Source: Streptomyces puniciscabiei (lineage in GTDB: Bacteria > Actinomycetota > Actinomycetes > Streptomycetales > Streptomycetaceae). Taken from it: a stretch of 64,000 bases of DNA. The stretch lies in assembly GCF_006715785.1 (NCBI RefSeq), contig NZ_VFNX01000003.1, forward strand, positions 248,001-312,000, read 5' to 3'. A program made the translations under genes and the position numbers. Shown piece after piece: positions 1 through 9,146 of this stretch (its first letter is position 1; each line of letters opens with the position of its first letter). The notes under the pieces are model-generated. The model saw only the letters and a program-made list of their open reading frames with translations. It ran no database searches and was not told the DNA's origin.

Positions 1-348
1 GTTCAGCGTCAGCTGGTAGCTGAGCATGCTCGCGGTCAGCGCCGAGGAGATCACGGCGACACCGGCGGACAGGTCGAACTCGCCGCCGATCATCAGCAGG
101 GCGACCGGCAGCGCCATGATGCCGATGGTCGACGACTGATAGAGGATCGTGGCCATCGAGCTGCCCTGGCGGACCGAGGGCGCGACGACGAGGAAGAAGA
201 CCAGTACGGCGGCGGCACCGAGGAAGACGCCCACCTCGGGGCGGGCCAGCAGCCGCAGCGCCAGCGGGCGGCGTGCGGTGCGGCCGTCGCTCTGCCTGGG
301 GCCTGGCGGGGTGGTCACCGCCGGCCCGGCCTGCTGGGCCATGCTCAT
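1..348 (-). CDS. Sugar ABC transporter permease (RbsC/YjfF-like), 5' part only
   Basis: The reverse strand encodes about 116 N-terminal residues before the window edge. A Gln/Pro-rich cytoplasmic start is followed by a hydrophobic helix (VLVFFLVVAP) and the GGEFDLSAG motif of ribose/inositol-type (CUT2) permeases. The protein would form the membrane channel for the binding protein encoded immediately upstream. Its ATG overlaps the TGA of that gene by one base (TGATG), so translation is probably coupled. The rest of the gene, and probably an ATPase gene, lies outside the window. Family assignment is firm; the sugar is unknown. Confidence 0.9.
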   Translation of the reverse strand, partial: MSMAQQAGPAVTTPPGPRQSDGRTARRPLALRLLARPEVGVFLGAAAVLVFFLVVAPSVRQGSSMATILYQSSTIGIMALPVALLMIGGEFDLSAGVAVISSALTASMLSYQLTLN

Positions 349-1367
349 CACCGGGTCCCCTTCGCGGCGAACTCGGCGACCTTGTCGACGTTGGACTTGT
401 CGACGAAGGCCGGGCCGGTCAGCACCGGCTGGACCCCGCCGCCGCTGTAGTTGCCGTTGTACTTGTAGAGCCACAGCGCGTCGACGGCCAGGTAGCCCTG
501 CAGATAGGGCTGCTGGTCGACGGCGAACTCGATCGAGCCGTTCTGGACGGCCTTCACCAGATCCTTGTTCAGGTCGAAGGTGGCCACCTTGGCCTTGCTG
601 CCGGCGTCGCCCAGCGACTGCACCGCCGTGAGCGCGAACGGGGCGCCGAGGGTGACGACGGTGTCGATGGAGCTGTCCTGCTTCAGCTTGGCCGTGATGG
701 TCGACTTCACGGACGGCATGTCGGTGCCGTTCACATACAGCGTCTCAGTGGTGCCCTTGAACGTCTTCTTCACTCCGTCGCAGCGCTGGGTGAGACCCAC
801 GTTGCCCTGCTCCTGGATCACACAGACGACCTTCTTGGCGCCGGTGGTGTTCAGCTTGTCGCCGAACGCCTCACCCGCCACGCTCTCGTCCTGCCCGAAG
901 AACTCCAGCATGCCGAGCTTCTTCCAGTCGCTCAGTCCGGAGTTCAGGCCCACCACGGGTATGCCGGACTGCTCGGCCTTGCCGACGACGCCCTTCATCG
1001 CGTCCGGCTTGGCCAGGGTGACGGCGATGCCGTCGACCTTCTGGTCGATCGCGTTCTGCACCAGGTTGGCCTGGTTGCCGGCGTTGGGGTCGGCGGAGTA
1101 GACGAGCTTGACGTTGTCCTTGGCGGCGGCGGCCTCGGCACCCTTGCGGACGGTGTCCCAGAAGGTGTCGCCGGGCGCCTGGTGCGTGACCAGGGCGACG
1201 GTCATGCGCGGGGTGTTGGCCTTGCCCGCCGAGGCGTTCTGCGCCGCCTCCTCGGCCTTCTTGCCGCCGTGACTGCTGGCGCAGCCGGCGAGGGTCAGGG
1301 CCGCCGCGGCGGCGACCGCCACCACCGGGGCCAGTCTCCGGGGGCGGGAGGGAGAAGAGCGGTCCAT
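348..1367 (-). CDS. Periplasmic-binding-protein-like sugar lipoprotein (CUT2 family)
   Basis: 339 aa. The N-terminus is a lipoprotein signal: basic RPRR, a hydrophobic Ala/Val stretch and lipobox LAGC, so the protein is anchored outside the membrane. The rest matches type-1 sugar-binding proteins (RbsB/IbpA-like): MTVALVTHQAPGDTFWDTV near the start, NAIDQKVDGIAVTLAKPDA in the middle, and FDLNKDL and AVDQQPYLQGY towards the end. It would deliver a pentose, inositol or similar small sugar to the adjoining permease. ATG start with AGGAAAG seven bases upstream. It is divergent from a GntR regulator that probably controls it. The ligand cannot be named from sequence; inositol is one possibility. 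Confidence 0.92.
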   Translation of the reverse strand: MDRSSPSRPRRLAPVVAVAAAAALTLAGCASSHGGKKAEEAAQNASAGKANTPRMTVALVTHQAPGDTFWDTVRKGAEAAAAKDNVKLVYSADPNAGNQANLVQNAIDQKVDGIAVTLAKPDAMKGVVGKAEQSGIPVVGLNSGLSDWKKLGMLEFFGQDESVAGEAFGDKLNTTGAKKVVCVIQEQGNVGLTQRCDGVKKTFKGTTETLYVNGTDMPSVKSTITAKLKQDSSIDTVVTLGAPFALTAVQSLGDAGSKAKVATFDLNKDLVKAVQNGSIEFAVDQQPYLQGYLAVDALWLYKYNGNYSGGGVQPVLTGPAFVDKSNVDKVAEFAAKGTR

Positions 1368-1427
1368 CTTTCCTGCACCTCACTGTGCGTGCGACGGGGG
1401 GAAGGGACGCTGTTGCGTTGGGACGCG

Positions 1428-1456
1428 ATCCAAACCCCTGGGAGGCCCACTGTCAA
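1428..1456 (-). promoter_or_regulatory. Candidate promoter for the CUT2 transporter genes
   Basis: On the minus strand TTGACA (1456-1451) is followed after 17 bases by TTGGAT (1433-1428), about 60 bases before the lipoprotein ATG. The -35 is perfect and the -10 is weak. It lies in the AT-richer gap shared with the divergent regulator gene, the expected place for operator control. Called from sequence only. Confidence 0.4.
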
Positions 1457-1508
1457 TACTTTGTTAAGACATCATTTCAGAAGCAGGTTCGAATGTAAGT
1501 ACAAACCA

Positions 1509-1537
1509 TTGACACCTTCGGCGTCCGGGACCTACAC
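1509..1537 (+). promoter_or_regulatory. Candidate promoter for the GntR gene
   Basis: TTGACA (1509-1514) is followed after 17-18 bases by CTACACC, ending about ten bases before the GntR ATG at 1547. The transcript leader would be very short, with GAGAGG as ribosome binding site. It lies back to back with the candidate promoter of the transporter genes, so one operator could control both. Confidence 0.4.
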
Positions 1538-1546
1538 CTGAGAGGC

Positions 1547-2338
1547 ATGAGCCCAGTACACCGCACCCCGCAGCGAACGGCACCGGGTGATCGCGCGATC
1601 GACTCCCTCGGCTTCGCCCTGGACCGTACGAGCCCGGTGCCGCTGTACTACCAGCTCGCCCAGCAGCTCGAGGCGGCCATCGAACACGGCACGCTGGCCC
1701 CGGGCAACCTGCTGGGCAACGAGGTCGACCTCTCGGTACGCCTCGGCCTGTCCCGGCCCACCGTGCGCCAGGCGATCCAGTCGCTGGTCGACAAGGGCCT
1801 GCTGGTGCGCCGCCGCGGGGTGGGCACGCAGGTCGTGCACAGCAGGGTGAGACGGCCGCTGGAGCTCAGCAGCCTCTACGACGACCTGGAGTCGGCCGGC
1901 CAGGAGCCGACCACCCGGGTGCTGCGCAACGAGCGGGTCCCGGCGAGCGCGGAGGTGGCCGCCGCCCTCGGGGTCACGGAGGGCGCCGAGGTGGTCGTGC
2001 TGGAGCGGCTGCGCGGCACCCACGACCGGCCTGTGGCCTTCCTGTGCAACTACCTGCCGGCCTCACTCCTCGAACTCCCCACAGCACAGCTGGAATCCAC
2101 GGGCCTGTACCGCATGATGCGGGCCGCCGGGATCGTCCTGCACAGCGCCCGCCAGTCCATCGGGGCCCGCAGCGCGACGGCCGAGGAGGGCACCCTGCTG
2201 GACGAGAAGGCGGGCGCGGCCCTGCTCACCATGCGGCGCACCGCGTACGACGTCACGGGCCGGCCGGTGGAGTACGGCAGCCATGTGTACCGGGCGTCGC
2301 GGTACACCTTCGACTTCCAACTGCTGGTCCGTACCTGA
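1547..2338 (+). CDS. GntR-family transcriptional regulator (HutC/UTRA type)
   Basis: 263 aa. The N-terminal winged helix (about residues 25-95) has PVPLYYQLAQQLEAAIEHGT and the recognition helix region LGLSRPTVRQAIQSLVDKGL, typical of GntR. The C-terminal two thirds is a UTRA effector domain (EVVVLERLRGTHDRPVAFL; end GRPVEYGSHVYRASRYTFDF), which usually binds a sugar or sugar phosphate. It is transcribed away from the CUT2 sugar transporter and is probably its repressor. The GAGAGG ribosome site supports the ATG at 1547. A strong hairpin follows the gene. Confidence 0.93.
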   Translation: MSPVHRTPQRTAPGDRAIDSLGFALDRTSPVPLYYQLAQQLEAAIEHGTLAPGNLLGNEVDLSVRLGLSRPTVRQAIQSLVDKGLLVRRRGVGTQVVHSRVRRPLELSSLYDDLESAGQEPTTRVLRNERVPASAEVAAALGVTEGAEVVVLERLRGTHDRPVAFLCNYLPASLLELPTAQLESTGLYRMMRAAGIVLHSARQSIGARSATAEEGTLLDEKAGAALLTMRRTAYDVTGRPVEYGSHVYRASRYTFDFQLLVRT

Positions 2339-2397
2339 ACGGCCGCCCCGGAACCGAACCGCTGGTCAGCAGCAGAAGCGGAACCACCCGTGTTCAC

Positions 2398-2432
2398 ACA
2401 GCCCCCGCGGCCGCCCGTGCCGCGGGGGCTGT
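2398..2432 (+). terminator. Strong intrinsic terminator hairpin after the GntR gene
   Basis: A perfect 14-bp inverted repeat, ACAGCCCCCGCGGC (2398-2411) and GCCGCGGGGGCTGT (2419-2432), encloses a 7-base loop 60 bases past the GntR stop. There is no long T-run, as is common in Streptomyces. It separates the regulator from the following sugar operon. Confidence 0.8.
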
Positions 2433-2514
2433 CGGCTCTGCGCCCGGGCCGAACACGCAGGTGATCGTGACGATTACGTTTCGGGCAAGAGACAGCACAG
2501 AGAGGACCGGCCTA

Positions 2515-2544
2515 TTGACTCATGAGCGGACATGGGGCTGTTAT
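2515..2544 (+). promoter_or_regulatory. Candidate promoter of the GH42 sugar-uptake operon
   Basis: TTGACT (2515-2520), an 18-base gap and TGTTAT (2539-2544) lie about 100 bases before the binding-protein ATG. The following leader holds repeated TTTCG-containing words (around 2580-2600) that could be part of an operator, but no clean palindrome is visible. The rest of the 2433-2647 gap shows no coding sequence. Confidence 0.4.
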
Positions 2545-2647
2545 TACGCCCACGATGTTCGGTCGAGTTGGTTTCTGATCGGTTTCGAAGACCTTTCGGT
2601 GATCGACTCATCCCCTTGACCGAGCCCTGTATTCCTCAGGAGCCGCC

Positions 2648-3961
2648 ATGCGCCTCTCCCCCTCCGGTCTCTCCGTCCCGGGTCCCAGCCGTCGTTCCGT
2701 CCTGCGCGGTGCGGGCAGTGCCGCCCTGCTCGCCGGTGCCGGCATACCCCTGCTGTCCGCCTGCGGAGGCAGCGGTTCCGCCTCGGACCCGAAGACCGTC
2801 ACCCTCGGCTCCAACGCCTCGGACGCCGTGCCGAAGAAGGCCTTCGCGGCCGTGTACGCGGACTTCAAGAAGCAGTCCGGCATCACGGTCGATGTGAACA
2901 CCAAGGACCACAACACCTTCCAGGAGCAGATCAACTCGTATCTGCAGGGCACGCCGGACGACGTGTTCAACTGGTTCGCCGGTTACCGCATGCAGTTCTT
3001 CGCGGCCAAGGGCCTGGCCTCGCCGATCGACGACGTGTGGGCGAAGATCGGGGACAACTTCCCGGACGCGATGAAGAAGCTCAGCAAGGGCCAGGACGGC
3101 AAGTACTACTTCGTGCCGCTGACGACGTACCCCTGGGCGATCTTCTACCGCAAGAGCGTCTTCACGCAGCACGGCTACAAGGTCCCCACCACCTGGGACG
3201 AACTCGTCGCCCTGTGCAAGCAGATGAAGAAGGACGGCCTGGTCCCGATCGCGTTCGGCGACAAGGACGCCTGGCCGGCGATGGGCACCTTCGACCAGAT
3301 CAACTTCCGCCTGAACGGCTACGACTTCCACGTCCAGCTGATGGCGGGCAAGGCCTCCTGGACCGACGCCAAGGTGAAGGCCGTCTTCGACCACTGGGCC
3401 GAGCTCCTGCCCTACCACCAGGACGGCTTCATGGGCCGTACCTGGGAGGACGCCGCGCAGACGCTGGTGTCCAAGAAGGCCGGCATGTACCTCCTCGGTT
3501 CCTTCGTGGCCCAGCAGTTCACCAACAAGGCCGACCTGGACGACCTCGACTTCTTCCCCTTCCCGGAGATCAACTCCGCGTACGGCCAGGAGACGGTCGA
3601 GGCTCCCACCGACGGCTTCATGGTGAGCAAGTCCCCGAAGAACCACGACGGTGTCGTGAAGCTGCTGGAGTACCTGGGCAGTCCGGCTGCCGAGGAGATG
3701 TACCTCAAGACCGACCCGAGCGTGGTCGCCGCATCGAACAAGGCCAGCACCTCCGCCTACTCGGCGCTGCAGAAGAAGGCGTTCGACATGATCGGCAACG
3801 CCAAGAACCTCACCCAGTTCATGGACCGCGACTCCCGGCCGGACTTCACCTCCACGGTGATGCAGCCAGGACTGCAGAAGTTCCTGCAGAACCCGAAGGG
3901 CGTGGACAGCCTGCTGTCGTCCATCGAGCGCCAGAAGAAGACCATCTTCGCGTCCCAGTGA
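2648..3961 (+). CDS. Extracellular solute-binding lipoprotein (CUT1 sugar uptake)
   Basis: 437 aa. The signal peptide has a twin-arginine motif (SRRSVLRG), a hydrophobic stretch and lipobox LLSAC, so it is probably a Tat-exported lipoprotein. The mature part matches family-1 solute-binding proteins (MalE/UgpB fold): KTVTLGSNASDAVPKKAF, NTFQEQINSYLQGTPDDVFN, and YPWAIFYRKSVFTQHGYKVP, which is typical of oligosaccharide-binding relatives. It is first in an operon with two permeases and a GH42 beta-galactosidase, so the ligand is probably a galactose-containing oligosaccharide. The AGGAG at 2638-2642, five bases upstream, fixes the start. Confidence 0.93.
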   Translation: MRLSPSGLSVPGPSRRSVLRGAGSAALLAGAGIPLLSACGGSGSASDPKTVTLGSNASDAVPKKAFAAVYADFKKQSGITVDVNTKDHNTFQEQINSYLQGTPDDVFNWFAGYRMQFFAAKGLASPIDDVWAKIGDNFPDAMKKLSKGQDGKYYFVPLTTYPWAIFYRKSVFTQHGYKVPTTWDELVALCKQMKKDGLVPIAFGDKDAWPAMGTFDQINFRLNGYDFHVQLMAGKASWTDAKVKAVFDHWAELLPYHQDGFMGRTWEDAAQTLVSKKAGMYLLGSFVAQQFTNKADLDDLDFFPFPEINSAYGQETVEAPTDGFMVSKSPKNHDGVVKLLEYLGSPAAEEMYLKTDPSVVAASNKASTSAYSALQKKAFDMIGNAKNLTQFMDRDSRPDFTSTVMQPGLQKFLQNPKGVDSLLSSIERQKKTIFASQ

Positions 3962-3969
3962 GCGGCCCG

Positions 3970-4950
3970 ATGACGACCGATACGACCATGAAGTCCCCGG
4001 AGGCGGCCGCCGAGCCGCCTCCGGGCGCCTCGCCCGCGCGCACGCGGGCCACGCACGGCCATCGCCGCCTGCTGACCCGCCGTGACCGGTTCACGCTCGC
4101 CCTGATGGCGGGCGTACCGACGATCCTGCACGTGCTCCTGGTGTGGGTCACGGCCATCGCCTCGATCTTCCTCGCCTTCACCACCTGGGACGGCATCGGG
4201 TTCGACTCGATCAAGTGGGTGGGCCTGGACAACTTCAAGCAACTCTTCAACGACAACCCGCAGTTCTGGCCGGCCGTCCAGCACAACATCATCTGGTTCG
4301 TCGTACTGATCCTGATCCCGACGCCCTTCGGCCTGTTCCTGGCCGTGCAGCTGGACAAGCGGATCCGCTTCAGCCGGGTCTACCAGACCGCGTTCTTCCT
4401 GCCGGTCGTCATCTCGATGGCCTGCATCGGATTCGTCTGGCAGTTGGTCTACAACCCGGACACCGGCCTGATCAACAGCATCATCGGGGCCAACAAGCCG
4501 GGTCACTACATCGACTGGATCGGCGACCCGCACCTCAATCTGTGGGCGGTCCTCATCGCCGCGTCCTGGCGGCACACCGGCTACATGATGATCCTCTACC
4601 TGGCCGGCCTGAAGAGCGTCGACCCCTCGCTCAGGGAGGCCTCCGCGCTGGACGGCGCCAACGAGTGGCAGACGTTCAAGAGCGTCATCTTCCCGACCCT
4701 GCGCCCGACCAACACGGTCGTGCTGGTGGTCACGATCATCGAGGCGCTGCGCGCCTTCGACCTGGTCTTCGTCTTCAACAAGGGCGCCCAGGGCACCGAG
4801 TTGCTGTCGATCCTGGTCACCAACAACATCATCGGCGAGTCCAGCCGCATCGGTTACGGCTCCGCCATCGCCGTCGTCCTGCTGGTGATCTCCCTCGCGG
4901 TGATCATCCCGTATCTGATCGCCACCTTCCGGAAGGAGCGGCGCGCATGA
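3970..4950 (+). CDS. CUT1 sugar ABC transporter permease (MalF type)
   Basis: 326 aa from the ATG at 3970, eight bases after the binding-protein stop. A basic cytoplasmic N-terminus is followed by six predicted membrane segments. The inner-membrane loop EASALDGANEWQTFKSVIFP is the EAA motif that contacts the ATPase. The reading frame is open far upstream, but that part overlaps the previous gene and is not real. The next permease starts inside the stop codon (ATGA), so the two are translationally coupled. No ATPase gene lies in this operon; Streptomyces CUT1 systems commonly share the MsiK ATPase encoded elsewhere. Confidence 0.94.
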   Translation: MTTDTTMKSPEAAAEPPPGASPARTRATHGHRRLLTRRDRFTLALMAGVPTILHVLLVWVTAIASIFLAFTTWDGIGFDSIKWVGLDNFKQLFNDNPQFWPAVQHNIIWFVVLILIPTPFGLFLAVQLDKRIRFSRVYQTAFFLPVVISMACIGFVWQLVYNPDTGLINSIIGANKPGHYIDWIGDPHLNLWAVLIAASWRHTGYMMILYLAGLKSVDPSLREASALDGANEWQTFKSVIFPTLRPTNTVVLVVTIIEALRAFDLVFVFNKGAQGTELLSILVTNNIIGESSRIGYGSAIAVVLLVISLAVIIPYLIATFRKERRA

Positions 4951-5840
4951 GCAGCACCACCGTCGCGGCGCCGCTGAAGCGGCGTGCCCCGATCCGCCCG
5001 GCCCGCGTCCTGCTGCACGTCTTCCTCGCCGGTACGGCGCTGGCGTGGCTGGCGCCGCTGCTGTGGGCGATCTTCTCGGCCCTGCGGCCGTACAGCGAGA
5101 CCAGCGCCAAGGGCTATGTCTCCTGGCCGGACAAGCTGACGTTCGAGAACTTCACGAACGCCTTCAAACAGTCGGACATGCTGCACTACTTCGGCAACAC
5201 GCTGGTCATCGCGATCCCGGCCGTGCTGCTGACGCTGTTCCTGTCCTCCTGCGTGGCGTTCTACGTCGCCCGCTTCGACTTCCGCCTGAACCTCGCCCTG
5301 CTGCTGGTGTTCACGGCCGGCAACCTGCTGCCGCAGCAGGTCATCATCACCCCGCTGTACCGGCTGTACCTGCTGACGAACCTGCCGGGCATCACCCAGA
5401 GCGGCAAGCTGTACGACTCCGCGCTAGGCCTGGTCCTCATCCATGTGGCGTTCCAGTCCGGGTTCTGCGCGTTCGTGCTGAGCAACTACATGCGCTCGCT
5501 GCCGCACGAGCTGACGGAGGCCGCGCTGGTCGACGGCGCCTCGGTGTGGCGGCTGTACTGGCAGATCACACTGCCGCTGTGCAAGCCGGCGATGGCGGCC
5601 CTGGCGACCCTGCTGTCGATCTGGATCTACAACGACTTCTTCTGGGCGCTGGTGCTGATCTCGACGGGCCAGAACATGCCGATCACCTCGGCGCTGAACA
5701 ACCTCTCCGGCCAGTACTTCACCGACCCCAACCTGGTCGCCGCCGGCTCCCTGCTGACCGCGATCCCGACCCTGATCGTCTACTTCGCGCTGCAGCGCCA
5801 GTTCGTCAGCGGCCTGACCCTGGGCTCCAACAAGGGCTGA
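4947..5840 (+). CDS. CUT1 sugar ABC transporter permease (MalG type)
   Basis: 297 aa, ATG overlapping the preceding stop (ATGA). A proline/arginine-rich N-terminus leads into six membrane segments. The coupling loop EAALVDGASVWRLYWQITLP is the EAA motif. The large open stretch PQQVIITPLYRLY before it is typical of MalG-type subunits. It pairs with the upstream MalF-type permease to form the channel and is followed by the GH42 gene, so uptake and hydrolysis are encoded in one transcription unit. Confidence 0.94.
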   Translation: MSSTTVAAPLKRRAPIRPARVLLHVFLAGTALAWLAPLLWAIFSALRPYSETSAKGYVSWPDKLTFENFTNAFKQSDMLHYFGNTLVIAIPAVLLTLFLSSCVAFYVARFDFRLNLALLLVFTAGNLLPQQVIITPLYRLYLLTNLPGITQSGKLYDSALGLVLIHVAFQSGFCAFVLSNYMRSLPHELTEAALVDGASVWRLYWQITLPLCKPAMAALATLLSIWIYNDFFWALVLISTGQNMPITSALNNLSGQYFTDPNLVAAGSLLTAIPTLIVYFALQRQFVSGLTLGSNKG

Positions 5841-5874
5841 GCCGCGTTTCGTGAAAGAGAACGAAGAGAACACA

Positions 5875-7887
5875 GTGAAACCCACCCTGTCCGTTCCCGG
5901 CCTCGCCTACGGCGGCGACTACAACCCCGAGCAGTGGCCCGAGGAGGTGTGGGCCGAGGACATGCGCCTGATGCGCGAGGCCGGGGTGAACCTGGTCAGC
6001 GTCGGCATCTTCTCCTGGGCACTGCTGGAGCCGTCCGAGGGCGTGTTCGACTTCTCGCACCTGGACAAGGTCCTCGGTCTGCTGCACGAGAACGGCATCG
6101 CCGCCGACCTGGCCACGCCCACGGCGGCGCCTCCGGCGTGGTTCTTCCGCGCCCATCCGGAGGCGCTGCCGGTCGACCGCGACGGCCGCACCCTCTCCTA
6201 CGGCAGCCGGCAGACCTTCTGCCCGTCCTCCCCCGCCTACCGCGAGGCCGCGCTGCGCATCGCGGGCGCGCTCGCCGAGCGGTACGCGGACCACCCCTCG
6301 TTGCGCATGTGGCACGTGCACAACGAGTACGGCTGCCACAACGCCGCCTGCTACTGCGACACCAGCGCGGCCGCGTTCCGCCGCTGGCTGCGGGCACGCT
6401 ACGGCGACGACCTGGCGGCCCTCAACGACGCCTGGGGCACGCGGTTCTGGAGCCAGTGGTACTCCGACTGGGAGGAGATCCTCCCGCCGCGCGCCACCGG
6501 CGCCGTACCCAACCCCACCCACCAGCTGGACTGGCGCCGGTTCTGCTCCGACGAGCTGCTGTCCCTGTGCACGGCGGAACGGGAGGTGCTGCGGGCGGCC
6601 GCGCCGTCGATCCCGGCCACCACCAACTTCATGGTGATGTTCAACTTCGACGCGCTCGACTACTGGCGCTGGGCGCCGCAGCTGGACATCGTCTCCAACG
6701 ACCACTACCTGATGTCCACCGACCCGGAGTCGGAGATCGACATCGCGCTCAGCGGCGACCTGACCCGCTCCCTCGCGGGCGGCCCGTGGCTGCTGATGGA
6801 GCACTCCACCGGCGCGGTGAACTGGCAGCCCGTCAACCGCGCCAAGAAACCCGGTGAGTTGCGCCGCAACGCGCTCGCGCACGTGGCACGCGGCGCGGAC
6901 GGCATCGCGTACTTCCAGTGGCGGCAGTCGAAGGCCGGGGCCGAGCAGTGGCACTCGGCGATGGTGCCGCACGCGGGCACCGACAGCCGGATCTGGCGGG
7001 ACGTGGTGCAACTGGGAGCGGATCTGCGGGCGCTGGCGGAGGTACGCGGCAGCGCTTCGCCGGCGGAGGTGGCGATCGTCTGGGACTGGGACGCCCGCTG
7101 GGCCCTGGAACTGCCCTCGCAGCCCAGCGGCGAGCTGCGCTACGCGGACCTGGTCCGGGCCTGGTACGAGCCGCTGTGGCGGTCGGGCGTGGCGGTGGAC
7201 TTCGTACGACCGCATGCCGACCTCTCCGCCTACCGCCTGGTCCTGGCGCCCAGCCTGTACCTGGTGGACGACGAGGGCGCGGCGAACCTGTCGGCGTTCG
7301 CCGAGCGCGGCGGCACGCTCGCCGTGGGCTTCCACAGCGGGGCCGTGGACGAGAACTGCCATGTGCGGCTGGGTGGTTACCCGGGCGCGTTCCGCGAGGT
7401 GCTCGGCGTCCGCTCGGACGAACCGTTCCCGCTGCTGCCCGGCGAGCGGGTCGCGCTCCGCGGTGCGGTGCCGGACGGGGCGGCGGGCACGCTGTGGTCG
7501 GAGCGGCTCCGGCCGGAGGGCGCCGAGACGGTCGCCTCGTACGCCGACGGTCCCCTGTCCGGCGTCCCCGCGGTGACCCGCCGCCCGCACGGCTCCGGTG
7601 CCGCCTGGTACCTGGCCACCCTGCCGGACCCGGCCACCCTGGCCGCCCTGCTGGACCGCGTCCGCGCCGAGGCGGGCGTGGAGCCGGTGCGCACGGCCCC
7701 GCCCGGCGTGGAGGTGGTCCGGCGGCGCGGCCCGGAGGCGGACTACCTGTTCGTCATCGACCATGCCGGGCAGGGCGCCGCACTCCCCGTGGCGCCGGGC
7801 TCGGTGGAGCTTCTGACGGGCAAGGAGACAACAGGCACGGTCACGGTCGCACCGGGCGACGTGGCGGTCGTCCGGGAACCGCGGTGA
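5875..7887 (+). CDS. Beta-galactosidase, GH42 family
   Basis: About 670 aa, cytoplasmic (no signal). It hydrolyses terminal beta-galactosides taken up by the transporter encoded just upstream. Seen: GGDYNPEQWPEEVWAEDM at the N-terminus, the acid/base Asn-Glu in HVHNEYGCH, the family's metal-binding Cys residues (CHNAACYCD), and the nucleophile Glu in LLMEHSTGAVNW. The trimerisation domain follows (GTLAVGFHSGAVDENC), then a C-terminal beta domain. The GTG at 5875 is preferred because AAGAG sits six bases upstream; an in-frame GTG at 5851 would add eight residues but has no ribosome site. The gene ends three bases before a convergent kinase gene. Confidence 0.93.
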   Translation: MKPTLSVPGLAYGGDYNPEQWPEEVWAEDMRLMREAGVNLVSVGIFSWALLEPSEGVFDFSHLDKVLGLLHENGIAADLATPTAAPPAWFFRAHPEALPVDRDGRTLSYGSRQTFCPSSPAYREAALRIAGALAERYADHPSLRMWHVHNEYGCHNAACYCDTSAAAFRRWLRARYGDDLAALNDAWGTRFWSQWYSDWEEILPPRATGAVPNPTHQLDWRRFCSDELLSLCTAEREVLRAAAPSIPATTNFMVMFNFDALDYWRWAPQLDIVSNDHYLMSTDPESEIDIALSGDLTRSLAGGPWLLMEHSTGAVNWQPVNRAKKPGELRRNALAHVARGADGIAYFQWRQSKAGAEQWHSAMVPHAGTDSRIWRDVVQLGADLRALAEVRGSASPAEVAIVWDWDARWALELPSQPSGELRYADLVRAWYEPLWRSGVAVDFVRPHADLSAYRLVLAPSLYLVDDEGAANLSAFAERGGTLAVGFHSGAVDENCHVRLGGYPGAFREVLGVRSDEPFPLLPGERVALRGAVPDGAAGTLWSERLRPEGAETVASYADGPLSGVPAVTRRPHGSGAAWYLATLPDPATLAALLDRVRAEAGVEPVRTAPPGVEVVRRRGPEADYLFVIDHAGQGAALPVAPGSVELLTGKETTGTVTVAPGDVAVVREPR

Positions 7888-7890
7888 CGT

Positions 7891-8829
7891 TCACCGGGTT
7901 CCCGCTTCGGTGAGCAGTTCCGCCAGGTGGTCGGCGAAGGCGACGAGCCGATCGAGCCGCGCCCCCTGGCGGGCCCTGCGGAATCCATGGCGGCGGCCGT
8001 GGAACGCGGCCTGGACGGCGTGCAGTTGGGCCCAGCGCCGGACGCGTTCGCGGTCGAGTGCTGCGGCCTCGGCGAAGACGTCGAGCGCGCGGTGCAGGGC
8101 CTGCGGCAGCTCGCCGGCCGTGGCCCGGTGCACCGCGTAGGTCTTCAGCAGCGTGCCCCCGTCGTACGCCGGGTCGCCCGCGTATCCCTTGGGGTCGACC
8201 GCGAGCCACGGCTCACGGTCGGCACGCAGGATGTTGCGGGCGTGCAGGTCACCGTGGACCAGCGTGTCCGGCTGTGCGCGGCCCAGCTCGCGTACGGTCG
8301 CCACGGCGGCGTCCACCACGTGCCGCGGCAGCCGGTGCCGCAGCGTCGTCTCGTCCGTGCGCAGCTGCTCCGCCCAGGCGTCGGCCCGCTCCCGCAGCCG
8401 GGGCAGTCCGGGCGGGGCGGGCACCGCGAGGCGGCGGTTGATCCGCCCGGCGACCGCCAGGAGTTCGTCGTCCGCCGCCTGCGCCAGGGTCGTGGTGTGG
8501 GCGCGCTCCAGCAGCAGCGCGAACCGTTCGTCGTCCCGTGCGTGCAGCAGGACGGCTCCCCGGCCGCGCCAGACCGCGAAGGCGTCCGGCTCGTGCACGT
8601 TGCCGGGGTGCGGGAAGGACACCTTCAGCACGGCGGCCCCGCCGCTCGCGGCCCGGCGCACCGGCACGATCAGGCCGACGCCCCCGTGCGTGACGGCGCC
8701 GTCGGGCCGGCACTCCCAGCGCCGCAACAGGTCCGCCACGATCCCGGGCAGGGCGGCGAGCCAGGCCCTGCCGGGCTCTCCTTCCCGGGCGACGGTGGTG
8801 CGTACGAACGCCCGCGGAAGTTCGATCAC
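7891..8829 (-). CDS. APH-type small-molecule kinase (aminoglycoside/hydroxyurea kinase family)
   Basis: 312 aa from the GTG at 8829; the frame is open to 8916 but the extra residues lack family similarity and a better ribosome site. The catalytic loop HGDLHARNIL and the metal-binding stretch LAVDPKGYAGDPAYD are those of the streptomycin 6-kinase/hydroxyurea phosphotransferase group (PF04655). The N-terminal lobe has VPVRRAASGGAAVLKVSFPH with the ATP-binding Lys. It would phosphorylate a small hydroxylated compound in the cytoplasm. The substrate is unknown and antibiotic resistance is not implied: actinomycetes carry many such housekeeping relatives. Confidence 0.85.
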   Translation of the reverse strand: MIELPRAFVRTTVAREGEPGRAWLAALPGIVADLLRRWECRPDGAVTHGGVGLIVPVRRAASGGAAVLKVSFPHPGNVHEPDAFAVWRGRGAVLLHARDDERFALLLERAHTTTLAQAADDELLAVAGRINRRLAVPAPPGLPRLRERADAWAEQLRTDETTLRHRLPRHVVDAAVATVRELGRAQPDTLVHGDLHARNILRADREPWLAVDPKGYAGDPAYDGGTLLKTYAVHRATAGELPQALHRALDVFAEAAALDRERVRRWAQLHAVQAAFHGRRHGFRRARQGARLDRLVAFADHLAELLTEAGTR

Positions 8830-8967
8830 CGTTCCGTCCCGTCCGTCGTGCCCGGCGAGCGGCTCCGCCCGACGGCCCGTCAGCGCTGTCCCCGCACGGT
8901 CCCCGACCATGGCCAAGGGCCGCCCCGGATCTCTCCGAAGCGGCCCTTGGACCTGCGCCTTCGCAAG

Positions 8968-9041
<74 letters not shown>

Positions 9042-9146
9042 ATGCGCTCACTCGCGGTGACCCGCGTGATCGCGCGAACAGCACTTTACCCCACCTTCGG
9101 GGGTGGGCCGAAGAGGGCCCGGGGTGAGCCGGGGACAATCGGTCGT

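Noticed and set aside
5851..5874. An upstream GTG start for the GH42 gene
   Set aside because: No ribosome site in front of it, while the GTG at 5875 has AAGAG at good spacing and begins at the conserved family start.
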